Assembly (NCBI RefSeq): GCF_001579805.1
Contig: NZ_CP014546.1
Coordinates: 3,844,001-3,908,000, forward strand
Direction of reading: 5' to 3'
From: Pseudomonas azotoformans
GTDB lineage: Bacteria; Pseudomonadota; Gammaproteobacteria; Pseudomonadales; Pseudomonadaceae
DNA: 64,000 nt
Part shown: positions 18,854 through 27,786 of the stretch, piece by piece
How the letters are laid out: every line of letters begins with the position of its first letter
Numbering within the stretch: the stretch's first letter is position 1
Notes under the pieces: generated by a model
What the model saw: only the letters and a program-made list of their open reading frames with translations
What the model was told of the DNA's origin: nothing
Database searches by the model: none
Program-made: the position numbers and the translations under genes

Positions 18854-20200
18854 TCAGAGCACCTCCCTGGCTGGGCGCTTGATCAGCGGTGCAATTGGAT
18901 CGGTCTCGAAACGCGCTTCAAGGACGCGGATGTCCAGGTGATTGGGCAGGCTGATGCGATGAGTCAGCGCCAGAGTCATGGCCTCGGTATCGATGCGCAG
19001 AGTGTCGGTGAGCATCGGCAGTGGCAGCATTGCGCCGTTGTGCAGGCGCATCAGCACAAAGGCGCGATGGCCGGGCAGTTCGACGCACAACGCGCCGTCG
19101 GGTGTCAGTCTGGGCTCGGTGAGGTTGAACAGTTCGATCCGAAACGCTGGCGGTGGAAACTCAATCTGCTGATCAACCGGTGCGCCGTTCCAGTAGGCGA
19201 AGTCGAAATCTCGTGGCAACCCAGGCCAGCGTTCACGCTGCCAGGTTTCGTCATAGCTCCCCGCCAATGGCAGGCGCGGTACCCAGGCACGACCCACCAC
19301 GCCTAATCCCACCGGTTGATTTTTGTAGCTGGCCGCAACTTGCGCCATGCCGTTGGCGTCGAGTTCGCCCTCAGGATGTTTGACCCGGTCCAGACGCCAC
19401 ACCGGTTGGTCGATGGGTTCGATCTGTGGCGCGGACAGTTCGCGCAGCGGTTTGTCCAACTGATAGCCGAGATCTTCCTGGCGCTTTTCTATCCAGCCCC
19501 GGCCCAACGGGTTGCTGTAGCAGACCTCGTTGAGCAAATAGGGCGGCGTGTTTGCATCAACCGCATTTTCGGGATTGGGCACCACGCTGCTGCCACCGAA
19601 GGCATATTCCCAGCGCAAAGGCACCGAGGTGTCCGGTAGCGGTTCGGACAATTGCCAACCGAACAAGCTCTGGCTGAACTGCCGGGGGCCGGTGAATCTC
19701 AGCTGCTTGTCCAACAAATCATGGCGTGTAGGCGCATTGGCACGCCGCTTAAACGCCTCTTGTCGGGCAGCTTGCCATGCTGCCAGTTGATACTCGGTTA
19801 GCCGTTCGCCGGGACTCAGTGGCGTTGGTAGCGGCACATCGATGCGGGGAAGCGCCGCCACTGGCGCACTGATACGCAGGCCAGCCGTCCAGTGTGCGGT
19901 CGGTTGGCCCTGTGGCGCATAAGCATTGCCGACCACGATCACATCGCAGCGCGGTTTGAATGGCGCGAGGTCGCTTTCTTCGCAGGCGCTGCTTGACCCT
20001 TCTTCGCCGTAGTAGCTATCAGCAGTGCACAGGGGGAGCGGGTCCTCGTCCAGCACTTCAGCGCGAAACTGCCCCGGATGTCCGTCAATCGGCAGCAATC
20101 GGTAACCCACTTTCATGACCAGCACCGGATACTCTTGATCGTCCATGCCCAGCGCGCTGAAACACAACGCATCGAAGGGCGTCAGATTGCGAAATTCCAT
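18854..20200 (-). CDS. DUF2169 family T6SS adaptor protein
   Basis: The 448-residue protein opens MEFRNLTPFDALCFSALGMD and contains YPVLVMKVGYRL and RCDVIVVGNAYAP, features of DUF2169 proteins. These act as cytoplasmic adaptors that load effectors carrying PAAR-like domains onto VgrG. Context agrees: it lies between vgrG and the DUF4150/toxin pair, with 9 bases to vgrG and 1 base to DUF4150. It would dock the toxin module, which is now truncated. Confidence 0.83.
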   Translation of the reverse strand: MEFRNLTPFDALCFSALGMDDQEYPVLVMKVGYRLLPIDGHPGQFRAEVLDEDPLPLCTADSYYGEEGSSSACEESDLAPFKPRCDVIVVGNAYAPQGQPTAHWTAGLRISAPVAALPRIDVPLPTPLSPGERLTEYQLAAWQAARQEAFKRRANAPTRHDLLDKQLRFTGPRQFSQSLFGWQLSEPLPDTSVPLRWEYAFGGSSVVPNPENAVDANTPPYLLNEVCYSNPLGRGWIEKRQEDLGYQLDKPLRELSAPQIEPIDQPVWRLDRVKHPEGELDANGMAQVAASYKNQPVGLGVVGRAWVPRLPLAGSYDETWQRERWPGLPRDFDFAYWNGAPVDQQIEFPPPAFRIELFNLTEPRLTPDGALCVELPGHRAFVLMRLHNGAMLPLPMLTDTLRIDTEAMTLALTHRISLPNHLDIRVLEARFETDPIAPLIKRPAREVL

Positions 20201-20209
20201 GTCCGCCCC

Positions 20210-22222
20210 TCAGTTGATATCCACGTCTTTGCCGTTGATCTGCACCGCGCCGCTGGCGGTGAAGTCGAAGGTACGGCCATTGATCAGTACCGAGCCGTCG
20301 GACTTCATCACCAAGGTCGATTTGCCGACGTTGATGTTCAATTCATCTCCGACGGTGATGCTGAAACGCTTACCGACTACCACTGATTTGTGAATACCAA
20401 CCTGCTCGCTCTGGCTCAGCCCCACCGTGGTGTTCATCGCCGCACCAACACTGGTCTGGTACGCCGCACCAATCGTCAACGCTTTGGCCAAGCCGATGGT
20501 TTCGGCTTTGGCCAGTTTGATCGTTTCGGCCTTGTTACCGCCGATGGTCACGCTGCGGTTGGCACCGATGCTGATGGTTTCGTTCTGGCCGACGTCTTCG
20601 GTGCGGTGATCACCGATGGAGACCTTCTCGTTGTGCTCGACGCGTTCACTGCGGTCATTGCCGACGAAGATGCCGTTGTTGTTTTTGATATGGATGTTCT
20701 TGTCTTTTTCGGCATGGATGAACACTTCCTGGCGCCCCAGTTCATCCTCAAAGCGCAGCTCGTTAAAGCCAGGTCCCTTGTGAGTGCGGCTTTTGATGGT
20801 CATCCGCGTCTTGTGTTTGGGCAGCTCATAGGGCGGCAAATTGGTTTGCCGGTACGCTCGCCCAATGGCGATTGGCTGGTCTGGATCGCCGTCCAGGTAG
20901 CTGATCACTAGCTCTTGACCCACACGCGGGATGGCCATGGAGCCCCAAGTCGCGCCGGCCCAGCCTTGGGCGACACGGATCCAGCACGAACTCTGGTCGT
21001 TATTCTTGTCCGAACGATCCCACGGGAACTGCACTTTGACCCGGCCCCATTCATCGCAATAAATCTCTTCCCCAGGAGGCCCGACCACGGTGGCGATTTG
21101 CGGCCCGTCGATGCACGGTTTGTCCCGCAGCGGCGCCTTCCAATCCGAGGTCCAGCGGATGGCGCTGGCCTTCAACGAGTAAGAGGTACCAAGGCCACTG
21201 CCAAACGATTCTTCCTGCAAACTGGTGTGCTGCTTGCCTTCGTGCTTGATGGCGATGGTGCGCCAGCGATCATTGAAGTCCTCACGCGGATGATCGTTGA
21301 GGTCGAACGCCAACCCCGGTTGCAGGCGCTCATCGTCGCCTTCCAGGTGTGCCAACTTGGCGTCGTTGCGCAGGGCCGCCAGGCGCGTTTTGGTGAAGGG
21401 CTTGCCGGCGATATCGCGTTTGTAGCGACCGGGGTAGTCGTAGCGTTCGTAATCCTTGTGCTGGTTGTTCAGGTCCTGGTCGCCAGTGGCGGTGTGCTGC
21501 TGGTTGTAGCGTGGGTGGGTGAAGGTGTAGTCGCGCTGTACCTGCACGGCGGTGCGCACTTGTTCGGTGTAGTGGAAGCGGTTCAGCGCCGGTTCAATGG
21601 AGTCGCCGCCGCCCATCGGCTGGTAGATCACCGGGCAATCCGTATGGGTGCCAATGGTACCTAGACCGCCGACGCGGTCGGTAAGAACGAGGGTGTGGCC
21701 ATCGGCGCGGTGTTCGAAGGTGTAGAGCAGGCCTTCCTCGGCGGCGAGTCGCGCGATGAAATCGAGGTCGGTTTCGCCGGCCTGCACGCAGTATTCGCGG
21801 GGTTGGTGCTCGAAGCAGATTTCGCTGCGGATGTCGGTCAGTTTTTGTTCGGCCAGCACGTTGGTGATGATGTCGGGCACGGTCTGGGCCTGGAAGATGC
21901 GCCAGTTGGAGCGCAGGTCGAAACGCTTCAAGGTTGGCTCGACCACTGCGGTGTAGCGGGTACGGCGAAAGCCGGTGTCGCCCTGCTGGAACAGACTGAC
22001 CAGGCCGTGGACGTAACGTACTGGGGTGTCATCACGCCAGATGGTGAACACCGCGCCCAAATCGAGCATGCGGTAAAAATCGATGGCTTGATGATGGCTG
22101 ACCAGCTCCAGTTCAAGTTTGAACGGCTGGGATAAGCCCTCTTCAAGGGTGAAGGAGACCACTTCGAAGGGATCGCCCCGCAGCGGTTCGAAGGTGTAAC
22201 GCAGGTCGCTTTGACGGGGCAT
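20210..22222 (-). CDS. vgrG: T6SS spike protein VgrG (TssI), minus-arm copy
   Basis: The 670-residue protein has the gp27-like N-terminal part (YVHGLVSLFQQGDTGFRRTRY...YCVQAGETDLDFIARLAAEEG), the gp5-OB domain (WGRVKVQFPWDR...GWAGATWGSMAIPRVGQEL) and a C-terminal beta-helix built from short repeats (ISIGANRSVTIGGNKAETI...). It ends FTASGAVQINGKDVDIN with no enzymatic extension. It trimerises as the tip of the Hcp tube. About 1.1 kb in its middle is nearly identical to the plus-arm vgrG, whereas the first 70 residues and the tail differ. Cargo genes follow within 9 bases. Confidence 0.95.
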   Translation of the reverse strand: MPRQSDLRYTFEPLRGDPFEVVSFTLEEGLSQPFKLELELVSHHQAIDFYRMLDLGAVFTIWRDDTPVRYVHGLVSLFQQGDTGFRRTRYTAVVEPTLKRFDLRSNWRIFQAQTVPDIITNVLAEQKLTDIRSEICFEHQPREYCVQAGETDLDFIARLAAEEGLLYTFEHRADGHTLVLTDRVGGLGTIGTHTDCPVIYQPMGGGDSIEPALNRFHYTEQVRTAVQVQRDYTFTHPRYNQQHTATGDQDLNNQHKDYERYDYPGRYKRDIAGKPFTKTRLAALRNDAKLAHLEGDDERLQPGLAFDLNDHPREDFNDRWRTIAIKHEGKQHTSLQEESFGSGLGTSYSLKASAIRWTSDWKAPLRDKPCIDGPQIATVVGPPGEEIYCDEWGRVKVQFPWDRSDKNNDQSSCWIRVAQGWAGATWGSMAIPRVGQELVISYLDGDPDQPIAIGRAYRQTNLPPYELPKHKTRMTIKSRTHKGPGFNELRFEDELGRQEVFIHAEKDKNIHIKNNNGIFVGNDRSERVEHNEKVSIGDHRTEDVGQNETISIGANRSVTIGGNKAETIKLAKAETIGLAKALTIGAAYQTSVGAAMNTTVGLSQSEQVGIHKSVVVGKRFSITVGDELNINVGKSTLVMKSDGSVLINGRTFDFTASGAVQINGKDVDIN
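20905..21990 (-). repeat. Inverted repeat, vgrG copy A (about 1.1 kb)
   Basis: The minus-strand sequence here is nearly identical to 34600-35690 on the plus strand, with only scattered single-base differences in the parts I compared (for example Glu/Lys after GGGDSI). Identity drops sharply on both sides. Boundaries are approximate. Confidence 0.85.
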
Positions 22223-22247
22223 GAAACCTCCTTGTCGTGAGTTCGGA

Positions 22248-22505
22248 TCAGTTGATCAGCCAGCTGGCATCGCCGTTTTCCAGGATGCCTTCGTGGTCGG
22301 TGCTGTCACCGACGCGGGCTACGGCTTTGCCGTTGATGACCATTGAGGGCGAGCCGCTGATGATCACGGCACCGCAGCCGAGGGTGTCGCCGACACGGGC
22401 GATGGCGCGGCCGTTGACGGTGACGTTGCGCGTGCCGCTTTTGACGGTGGTGGGGCCGCACAAAGGGCAATCATGGTCGTGACCGACCAGAACGACGGCG
22501 GGCAT
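22248..22505 (-). CDS. PAAR-domain spike tip protein
   Basis: The 85-residue protein (GHDHDCPLCGPTTVKSGTRN, then two VNGR/VINGKAVARVGD repeats) is a stand-alone PAAR protein. Its His and Cys residues would bind the metal at the point of the VgrG spike. ATG 22505 is used because AGGAGG lies 5 bases upstream. It lies between hcp and vgrG, and the DUF4150 gene farther on supplies a second PAAR-like tip. Confidence 0.92.
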   Translation of the reverse strand: MPAVVLVGHDHDCPLCGPTTVKSGTRNVTVNGRAIARVGDTLGCGAVIISGSPSMVINGKAVARVGDSTDHEGILENGDASWLIN

Positions 22506-22575
22506 AAAACCTCCTAAGCAGTAGTTAGTCAGTAAAGGTTCCGCTGCCTGCGCAGCGGAACGGGCCGGTTGGTGG

Positions 22576-23088
22576 TTAAGCCGGCTTGCGCCAGTCATCC
22601 GAGGCTTCGGTACCAGCCACCACATGACTCCAGCTGACCTTGCGATAAGCCAGACTGGTCTTGATCAGCTGGGTGTAGTTGGCGTTGTCACTGTCTTGAG
22701 CGTGGGGCAGTACGGTGTGGATCTCGACGACGGTGGCATCTTCCAATTTGGTGGTGAAGAAGTGCTCCTGCTTGCCGTCCCCAGAGGTGCGGAACCACTT
22801 GACCTCGACGGTCGGCAGCATTTCGCCGGTGGCCAGCGCCTGGTAGAGCATGGGCGAGGCTTTGCTCAGCGCGCTGGTGAAGATCAGCGGCTTATGCACG
22901 CGCTGGCCGGCCGGCTGACCGCTTTGCGGGTCAGTGGGGGCGGCGATCTGGTGGTCGATCTCCTGGGCGAGGATTTCGTCTTCATGACCTTCCACATAAA
23001 CGTTGCCCACCGAATCAGCGGTGAACGCGCCCTTGGTGATATGGCCCTGGTTTTTGCCGTGGATGCTGATGTACGCGGGTGTTGGCAT
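22576..23088 (-). CDS. hcp: T6SS tube protein Hcp (TssD)
   Basis: The 170-residue protein starts MPTPAYISIHGKNQGHITKG and has VEGHEDEILAQEIDHQI and the KPLIFTSALSKASPMLYQAL stretch of the Hcp family. It forms hexameric rings stacked into the inner tube and may chaperone effectors in its lumen. ATG 23088 is chosen because AAGGAG sits 6 bases upstream and the family N-terminus starts there. It is 104 bases downstream of tssL, so it may also have its own promoter. Confidence 0.96.
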   Translation of the reverse strand: MPTPAYISIHGKNQGHITKGAFTADSVGNVYVEGHEDEILAQEIDHQIAAPTDPQSGQPAGQRVHKPLIFTSALSKASPMLYQALATGEMLPTVEVKWFRTSGDGKQEHFFTTKLEDATVVEIHTVLPHAQDSDNANYTQLIKTSLAYRKVSWSHVVAGTEASDDWRKPA

Positions 23089-23192
23089 GACAAGCTCCTT
23101 GTCGCGATCAATTGAGCGACCCGTGGGTCGCGGGTTATGGCCGAAAAGGCCATGGCTTTGCAGGCGCTCGGGATGAGCGCGCTGAAAATGGG

Positions 23193-24035
23193 TTACAGGT
23201 TGAGAATCCGTTCCAGGGAGGCGAGCACTTCCTGGGTGATGCTGTTCAGGCGCATGGAATAGATTGTGTAGGCGCAGGTCAGCACAACAGCGGCCAAAGC
23301 CCATGGCGTCCACAATGGCCAGGCGCGTTTGATCCGGTAGTTGCGCGGCGCGACGTTTTTCAGCGGATCGGTCAGCCGTTTGGGCGTCTCGCCGCGTAGC
23401 GGGCGCAACAGACCGTGCAGTTGGTTGATGATCTTCTGTATTTCGTCATCACCCTTGGCATGGGCGCCGTATTTGCCTTTGAGGCCGGAGATCAGGCACT
23501 GGTACATGAACTCCAGCACATGCTGGTATCGGGCCGCTTCGGGGATCATGTTGTTCATGACGGTGAAGAATCGCTCACCGCCTCGGGTTTCCCCATGGAA
23601 CTGGCTGAGCAATGAGCGTTCACTCCAAGTGGAGAGCCTGCCCCAGGTGGTGCTCATGACCACCTCGTCCAGCAGCAGGCACAGGCTGTAGGAGTAGGCC
23701 TTGAGCATGCCGGCGTCGTAGTCGCGCTGGCTGACTTCTTCCATGATGGTGGTGATCTGGTTGCTGACGCTTTTGTACAGAGCGGTCACATCATCGTGGT
23801 GGTCCAGGCGGCGCAGGCGGATAACCAGGCCGATCAGGGGCGTGGCGGCATCGCACAGTGGGTTCCAGGCAAGGCCGCGCATGTCGAATTCAGGGTCTGC
23901 GAGTAGCGGTTCGGGCTTGGCGTGGTCCTCTGCGGCGCCGGACTCCTTGGTGTGGGTGGCCTGCTGCAAATAGCTGAGGAGCGGGTTGCTGTTGTCCTTT
24001 GGCGGCGTGGTTTCGGTGGGCATGGGCTCACTCAT
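23193..24035 (-). CDS. tssL: T6SS membrane protein TssL (DotU/IcmH)
   Basis: The 280-residue protein has a Pro-rich N-terminus, the cytoplasmic DotU domain (NPLLSYLQQAT...ALYKSVSNQITTIMEEVSQRDY...YSLCLLLDEVVMSTTWG) and a single C-terminal transmembrane helix (WALAAVVLTCAYTIYSM). There is no OmpA-like peptidoglycan-binding extension, so anchoring to the cell wall must come from elsewhere. It forms the membrane complex with TssM and TssJ. Its start overlaps tssK by 8 bases. Confidence 0.95.
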   Translation of the reverse strand: MSEPMPTETTPPKDNSNPLLSYLQQATHTKESGAAEDHAKPEPLLADPEFDMRGLAWNPLCDAATPLIGLVIRLRRLDHHDDVTALYKSVSNQITTIMEEVSQRDYDAGMLKAYSYSLCLLLDEVVMSTTWGRLSTWSERSLLSQFHGETRGGERFFTVMNNMIPEAARYQHVLEFMYQCLISGLKGKYGAHAKGDDEIQKIINQLHGLLRPLRGETPKRLTDPLKNVAPRNYRIKRAWPLWTPWALAAVVLTCAYTIYSMRLNSITQEVLASLERILNL

Positions 24036-25374
24036 CTTTCTCACTCCTGATCGCCCAGAACTGCAACTCCAGCTCGGGGAATTCGCCGGCGATATGGAAG
24101 CCAAACCCACTGCCGCTGCTCAGGCTTGCCCAGGCAGGGTGATGGCGGTCGAGTTCGAAGTAGCTGAAGCCGGCATGGAACGGCAGGTGCCGTGGCGCCA
24201 CCGGCAGCGGCAGCAGCGGGATGCCCGGTAGTTGCAGGCTGACCAGCTGCTCCAGGCCCTCGGCGGAGCTGATCTTGATCTGCTTGGGCAGTTGCTGGCG
24301 CAGGGTCTCGGCGGGCAGTTCGGCCCGCACCGCGAGGATGAACTCGGCGTTGTCCAGCAGGCGCTTGTCGTTCAAGGCCGCAGTGCGTACGCCGTATTGC
24401 TGCACAACAATCGGCAGCGACACCGCACGCGGTTGCAGCACGGTGCCCAAGGCTCGGCGCAGGGTGTGTTCCAACAGCTGGAAGGATTCGCGCAGGTTGT
24501 CGTGCTGGTAGGCCGGGTACTCCTGGGGCAGGTGGCCTTCATCGGTGAAGGTCACCAGTTCGCCGCAAGCCTGGGCCAGTGCGATGTACAGCCGTTCCGG
24601 GTGAACCTGGCGTTGGCGGGCCAAGTGTTGAAATAACGGGAACAAGCGGTTGAGGGTTTGCAGCAGGTTGAAGTCGGTGACGTCGGCCACGCCTGACTGC
24701 CCCGGCGAGCCAATACGCTGGGCCAGGTTCTGGGCGCGTGCGCGCATCAGCCCGGCCACTTCGCCCAGATAGCGGTGCAGCGCCGGCACCGCTTGCAAGG
24801 ACAGGCTAGTGGGGTAGAAGTGCTCGTCCATCACCAGGCTGCCGTCCGGGCGTTTGTCTTTGATTCTGCCGATGGCGATGCCGGTGAAGGCACTGCGGTC
24901 GCTGCGTTCGAGCATCAGTTGCAGGTTGGGCACGGCCAGGTCCATGCCCACCTGATCGCCGTCATCGCTGTGGGTATCGCGGATTTCTTCGCGGTGGGCG
25001 ATGTAGCGGCTGTTGCCGTAGCGGTCGGGCCAGCGCACTTCGAGGGCGCCGTTGGAGCGCAGCGGCAGAGCCAGGTAGACGATCTGGTTCACTGCGCTGC
25101 TGTCGGCAATCTCCAGCGGCGCGGGTGGCGCCAGGTCGCGTGGGATATCGAACACACTGCCATCGGGCATGATCCCGCGCGCCTGGGTGATGGCGACCTT
25201 GCCGAAGCTCAGATATTCGCTGTTCAACTCAAGCTCGCTGAAGCCGTAAAGGGCGTCGTTAAGGCCCTGCATACGTTGATGCACCGCAGCTTCGGCAGCA
25301 CGGGCCTGTTGCTGGAAGTGTTGGGGTTTGACGAACAAACCTTCATGCCAGATGACGGGGTTACGTGAACTCAT
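24028..25374 (-). CDS. tssK: T6SS baseplate protein TssK
   Basis: The 448-residue protein opens with PVIWHEGLFVKPQHFQQQAR, the hallmark TssK N-terminus, and contains YLSFGKVAITQARGIMPDGSVF and a C-terminal head domain. TssK trimers link the baseplate wedges (TssEFG) to the TssLM membrane complex. Length is normal. It overlaps tssL and follows the FHA/TssJ gene by 37 bases. Confidence 0.97.
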   Translation of the reverse strand: MSSRNPVIWHEGLFVKPQHFQQQARAAEAAVHQRMQGLNDALYGFSELELNSEYLSFGKVAITQARGIMPDGSVFDIPRDLAPPAPLEIADSSAVNQIVYLALPLRSNGALEVRWPDRYGNSRYIAHREEIRDTHSDDGDQVGMDLAVPNLQLMLERSDRSAFTGIAIGRIKDKRPDGSLVMDEHFYPTSLSLQAVPALHRYLGEVAGLMRARAQNLAQRIGSPGQSGVADVTDFNLLQTLNRLFPLFQHLARQRQVHPERLYIALAQACGELVTFTDEGHLPQEYPAYQHDNLRESFQLLEHTLRRALGTVLQPRAVSLPIVVQQYGVRTAALNDKRLLDNAEFILAVRAELPAETLRQQLPKQIKISSAEGLEQLVSLQLPGIPLLPLPVAPRHLPFHAGFSYFELDRHHPAWASLSSGSGFGFHIAGEFPELELQFWAIRSEKDE

Positions 25375-25411
25375 CGGTAATTACTCTGCACAAAAACGGC
25401 TGAAAATGACG

Positions 25412-26767
25412 TCATCGGGTTTCCCCTTTAAGGCTGACTTGCTCGGCGTCCAACTGCACCAGCACGGCGTATTGCCGGCCCTTGGGCTCGACGCGCAGTC
25501 GCTGTTTCCACTGGCCGACTTCGTCGTTGTGGTAGTTGGCGATCACGGCGATAAAGCGAGCGTCCTCATCCAGGGGGCGCAGGTCGATGAACTTGAATTG
25601 GCCTGGGTTGAGCAGGTAGTCGTCGGCGCGGATGTAGGTGCTGCCCAAGGTTTTTTTCAGGTCCTCAGCCAGGGCTTGAGGGCTGGCGTTGACCAGCAGC
25701 GAGTCGTCGGTCAGTTGCAGGACCTTGAAGGCAATCGGCGTGGCGATCTGCTGGAGTGCCGGGTTGCCCAGTGGGGTGGTCAGGCTGATCCCCTGATCGT
25801 CGTAATCGCCCAGCAGTACGCCTTCGAGGGGCGACATGGGCACTGTGGGCGCTGGCTCAAAACCCAACAAAGACTGAGCTGGAACGGTTTCGTACAGGTG
25901 ATTGAGCAGGGTCTGCACTTTGTCCGTCAGTGCCTGTGGGCTGGCGGCCTGAACGTTCAAGTTGTAGGGCAAGGGGCTCGGCTTTTCGTCGGACGTGGGG
26001 GCGGTGCCGGTGCTGATCAGCCGCTGATTGACGTCGTCGCTGGCGTGCAGGCTCAGGGAGTAACGGCTGGGCTGATCGTCGGGGCCGCCTACCGGGATTG
26101 AGGGCGTCCAGATCACCTGGCCGATTTTGCCGAGCATGGTGCAGCCGCCGAGAGCCAGGCAGGCGAGCAACAAGGTGCCCAGGCGCAGGTTACTGAGCAG
26201 GTTGGCGGGCTTCTTGGAGGCAGGTGCGCTACTGTCAGGCAGTGGCTTTGGCGGCTCTTGCGTCTTCATCGCTTGCAGCGGATCACCTTGTTCTGCCAAG
26301 TCCACGGGCTGGCAAAGTCGCTCGAATTCCGCGCACGTGGAAGGTCGAGGGTCGGGCAGAGGCAGTCCCGGCGAGTCGTCCAAGTACCAGGCCTGCATGC
26401 CATCCGGCTCACCGGTAAATAGCTCATCCAGGGAGCGTTGCCCTGGGGCGTGCTCACCGAGCTGCACTGCAACCTGATACGCACCAATCTGCAATCGATC
26501 ACCGTCGTTGAGGCTTATCGCAACGTGACGCCCAAGCGGCAAATCATGGCCATTGGCGTAGGTGCTGCCACTTCGGTCGATCACGCAGAAACGTCCTTCC
26601 ATGACCCTGATTTCGCAGTGGTTGGGTTGCACGCTGTTGTGACGATCCTCCAGCCGCCAGTCCGCCGCCGCACTGCCGATGCTGCCGCCCTGTGGACCAA
26701 ACCGGTGAAGAGGTAGATACCCATGCAGCAACTGCGCAGGATTATTGATAACCAAGGTCAGTTTCAT
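25412..26767 (-). CDS. Fused FHA domain and TssJ lipoprotein
   Basis: The 451-residue frame combines two T6SS parts. Residues 1-105 form an FHA domain (LEDRHNSVQPNHCEIRVMEG, SGSTYANGHDL), the phosphothreonine-binding fold of TagH/Fha regulators. Residues 105-190 are a linker. At 196-209 a hydrophobic segment ends in a lipobox (LACLALGGC, Cys209), and the rest matches TssJ-type lipoproteins (VIWTPSIPVGGPDDQPSRYSLSLHASDDVNQR). One chain cannot keep a cytoplasmic FHA and also be cleaved at Cys209, so processing or internal initiation (Met167, codon at 26269) is possible. It overlaps tssG by 4 bases. Confidence 0.85.
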   Translation of the reverse strand: MKLTLVINNPAQLLHGYLPLHRFGPQGGSIGSAAADWRLEDRHNSVQPNHCEIRVMEGRFCVIDRSGSTYANGHDLPLGRHVAISLNDGDRLQIGAYQVAVQLGEHAPGQRSLDELFTGEPDGMQAWYLDDSPGLPLPDPRPSTCAEFERLCQPVDLAEQGDPLQAMKTQEPPKPLPDSSAPASKKPANLLSNLRLGTLLLACLALGGCTMLGKIGQVIWTPSIPVGGPDDQPSRYSLSLHASDDVNQRLISTGTAPTSDEKPSPLPYNLNVQAASPQALTDKVQTLLNHLYETVPAQSLLGFEPAPTVPMSPLEGVLLGDYDDQGISLTTPLGNPALQQIATPIAFKVLQLTDDSLLVNASPQALAEDLKKTLGSTYIRADDYLLNPGQFKFIDLRPLDEDARFIAVIANYHNDEVGQWKQRLRVEPKGRQYAVLVQLDAEQVSLKGETR

Positions 26768-27786
26768 GCGCGCCCCCGAATCCGCACCACGGCGGGATGG
26801 CGTTGTTCCTGATCTTCGATAAAACTGGTCCAGCCCAGATGGGTGCCGCTGTCGCGTTGCAGGTTGAACGGCGGTACATCTTCTTCGCGTAGCCCCAGCT
26901 CCAGGTCGTAGGCGGTGACGTCGCGCAGCAAAAAATCCATCAACTGGCGCAGAAGCCCGAACTGCTCACCGCTGGGTAAAAACTGCCGAAACCGTGCCTG
27001 CGTCAGGTTGGGAATCACCAGGGTGAACTTGCTGGCGCGGGTCTTGCTGCGGTCACCCACCACAAAGTCGCTGCCCAGAGTGCCATTGGCCTTGCCCAAC
27101 ACCATGCGCTGACGTGGCGGCAAACTCACCGAACGCGCCTCGAATTCACGGATGTGCACGCCGTGCAGATCAAAGCAATGCTCGACAATACCGGACACTA
27201 CCGAAGGCGAACGGCTGCGGCTGGCGATCAAACCGGCAAAGCTCAGCAGGCGGCCCCACGGCAGCGGTGTCGCGCCACGCAGATCGTTGTCGTTCAGGCC
27301 GATCAGGGAAAACACATAGCGCGAAAACCGGTCGCTGGCCTCGGACTGAAAGCGGATGTAGTAGCGGTACTTGCGCCAGCTGTGATGCAGCAAGGTCAGC
27401 AAGCGATGGTTGAAAAAGTCCATGAACGCCGGGCGAATACCACGCTCCTGGGCCTGTTCGTAGGCTAGGCGGTCCAGGTAATAACCGGGCAGCGGCGAGT
27501 CGGTGCCGTGCAGGCCAAAGAAGCTGGTCTGCAGGCGATAGCGCACCTCTTCGCGATCATCTTCCAGGCGTGCCGCCTCGACCACGTCGGAGGCCGGGAA
27601 ACCCAATCCCGCATGGCTTTGCAGGCGTACGCGGCGACGTGCCGCAGCACTCAAGGGCTGCGCTTCAAGGTCATCACCATGCAGGGCGTGCAGATGCTCC
27701 AGCAGACGGTGAAACGAGTAGTTTCGCGCGTCGGCCAGCAGCACGTCGGCTAGATCACGGGTTGTCTGCCGGTCAACAGTGGCCAT
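26764..27786 (-). CDS. tssG: T6SS baseplate protein TssG
   Basis: The 340-residue protein contains NYSFHRLLEHLHALHG, VRLQSHAGLGFPASDV, FFGLHGTDSPLPGYYLD and FFNHRLLTLLHHSWRKYRYYIRF, all typical of TssG. It forms the baseplate wedge with TssE and TssF. ATG 27786 is taken as the start; a GTG three codons earlier is also possible. It overlaps the end of tssF by 37 bases, an unusually long overlap that implies tight coupling. Confidence 0.96.
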   Translation of the reverse strand: MATVDRQTTRDLADVLLADARNYSFHRLLEHLHALHGDDLEAQPLSAAARRRVRLQSHAGLGFPASDVVEAARLEDDREEVRYRLQTSFFGLHGTDSPLPGYYLDRLAYEQAQERGIRPAFMDFFNHRLLTLLHHSWRKYRYYIRFQSEASDRFSRYVFSLIGLNDNDLRGATPLPWGRLLSFAGLIASRSRSPSVVSGIVEHCFDLHGVHIREFEARSVSLPPRQRMVLGKANGTLGSDFVVGDRSKTRASKFTLVIPNLTQARFRQFLPSGEQFGLLRQLMDFLLRDVTAYDLELGLREEDVPPFNLQRDSGTHLGWTSFIEDQEQRHPAVVRIRGRA

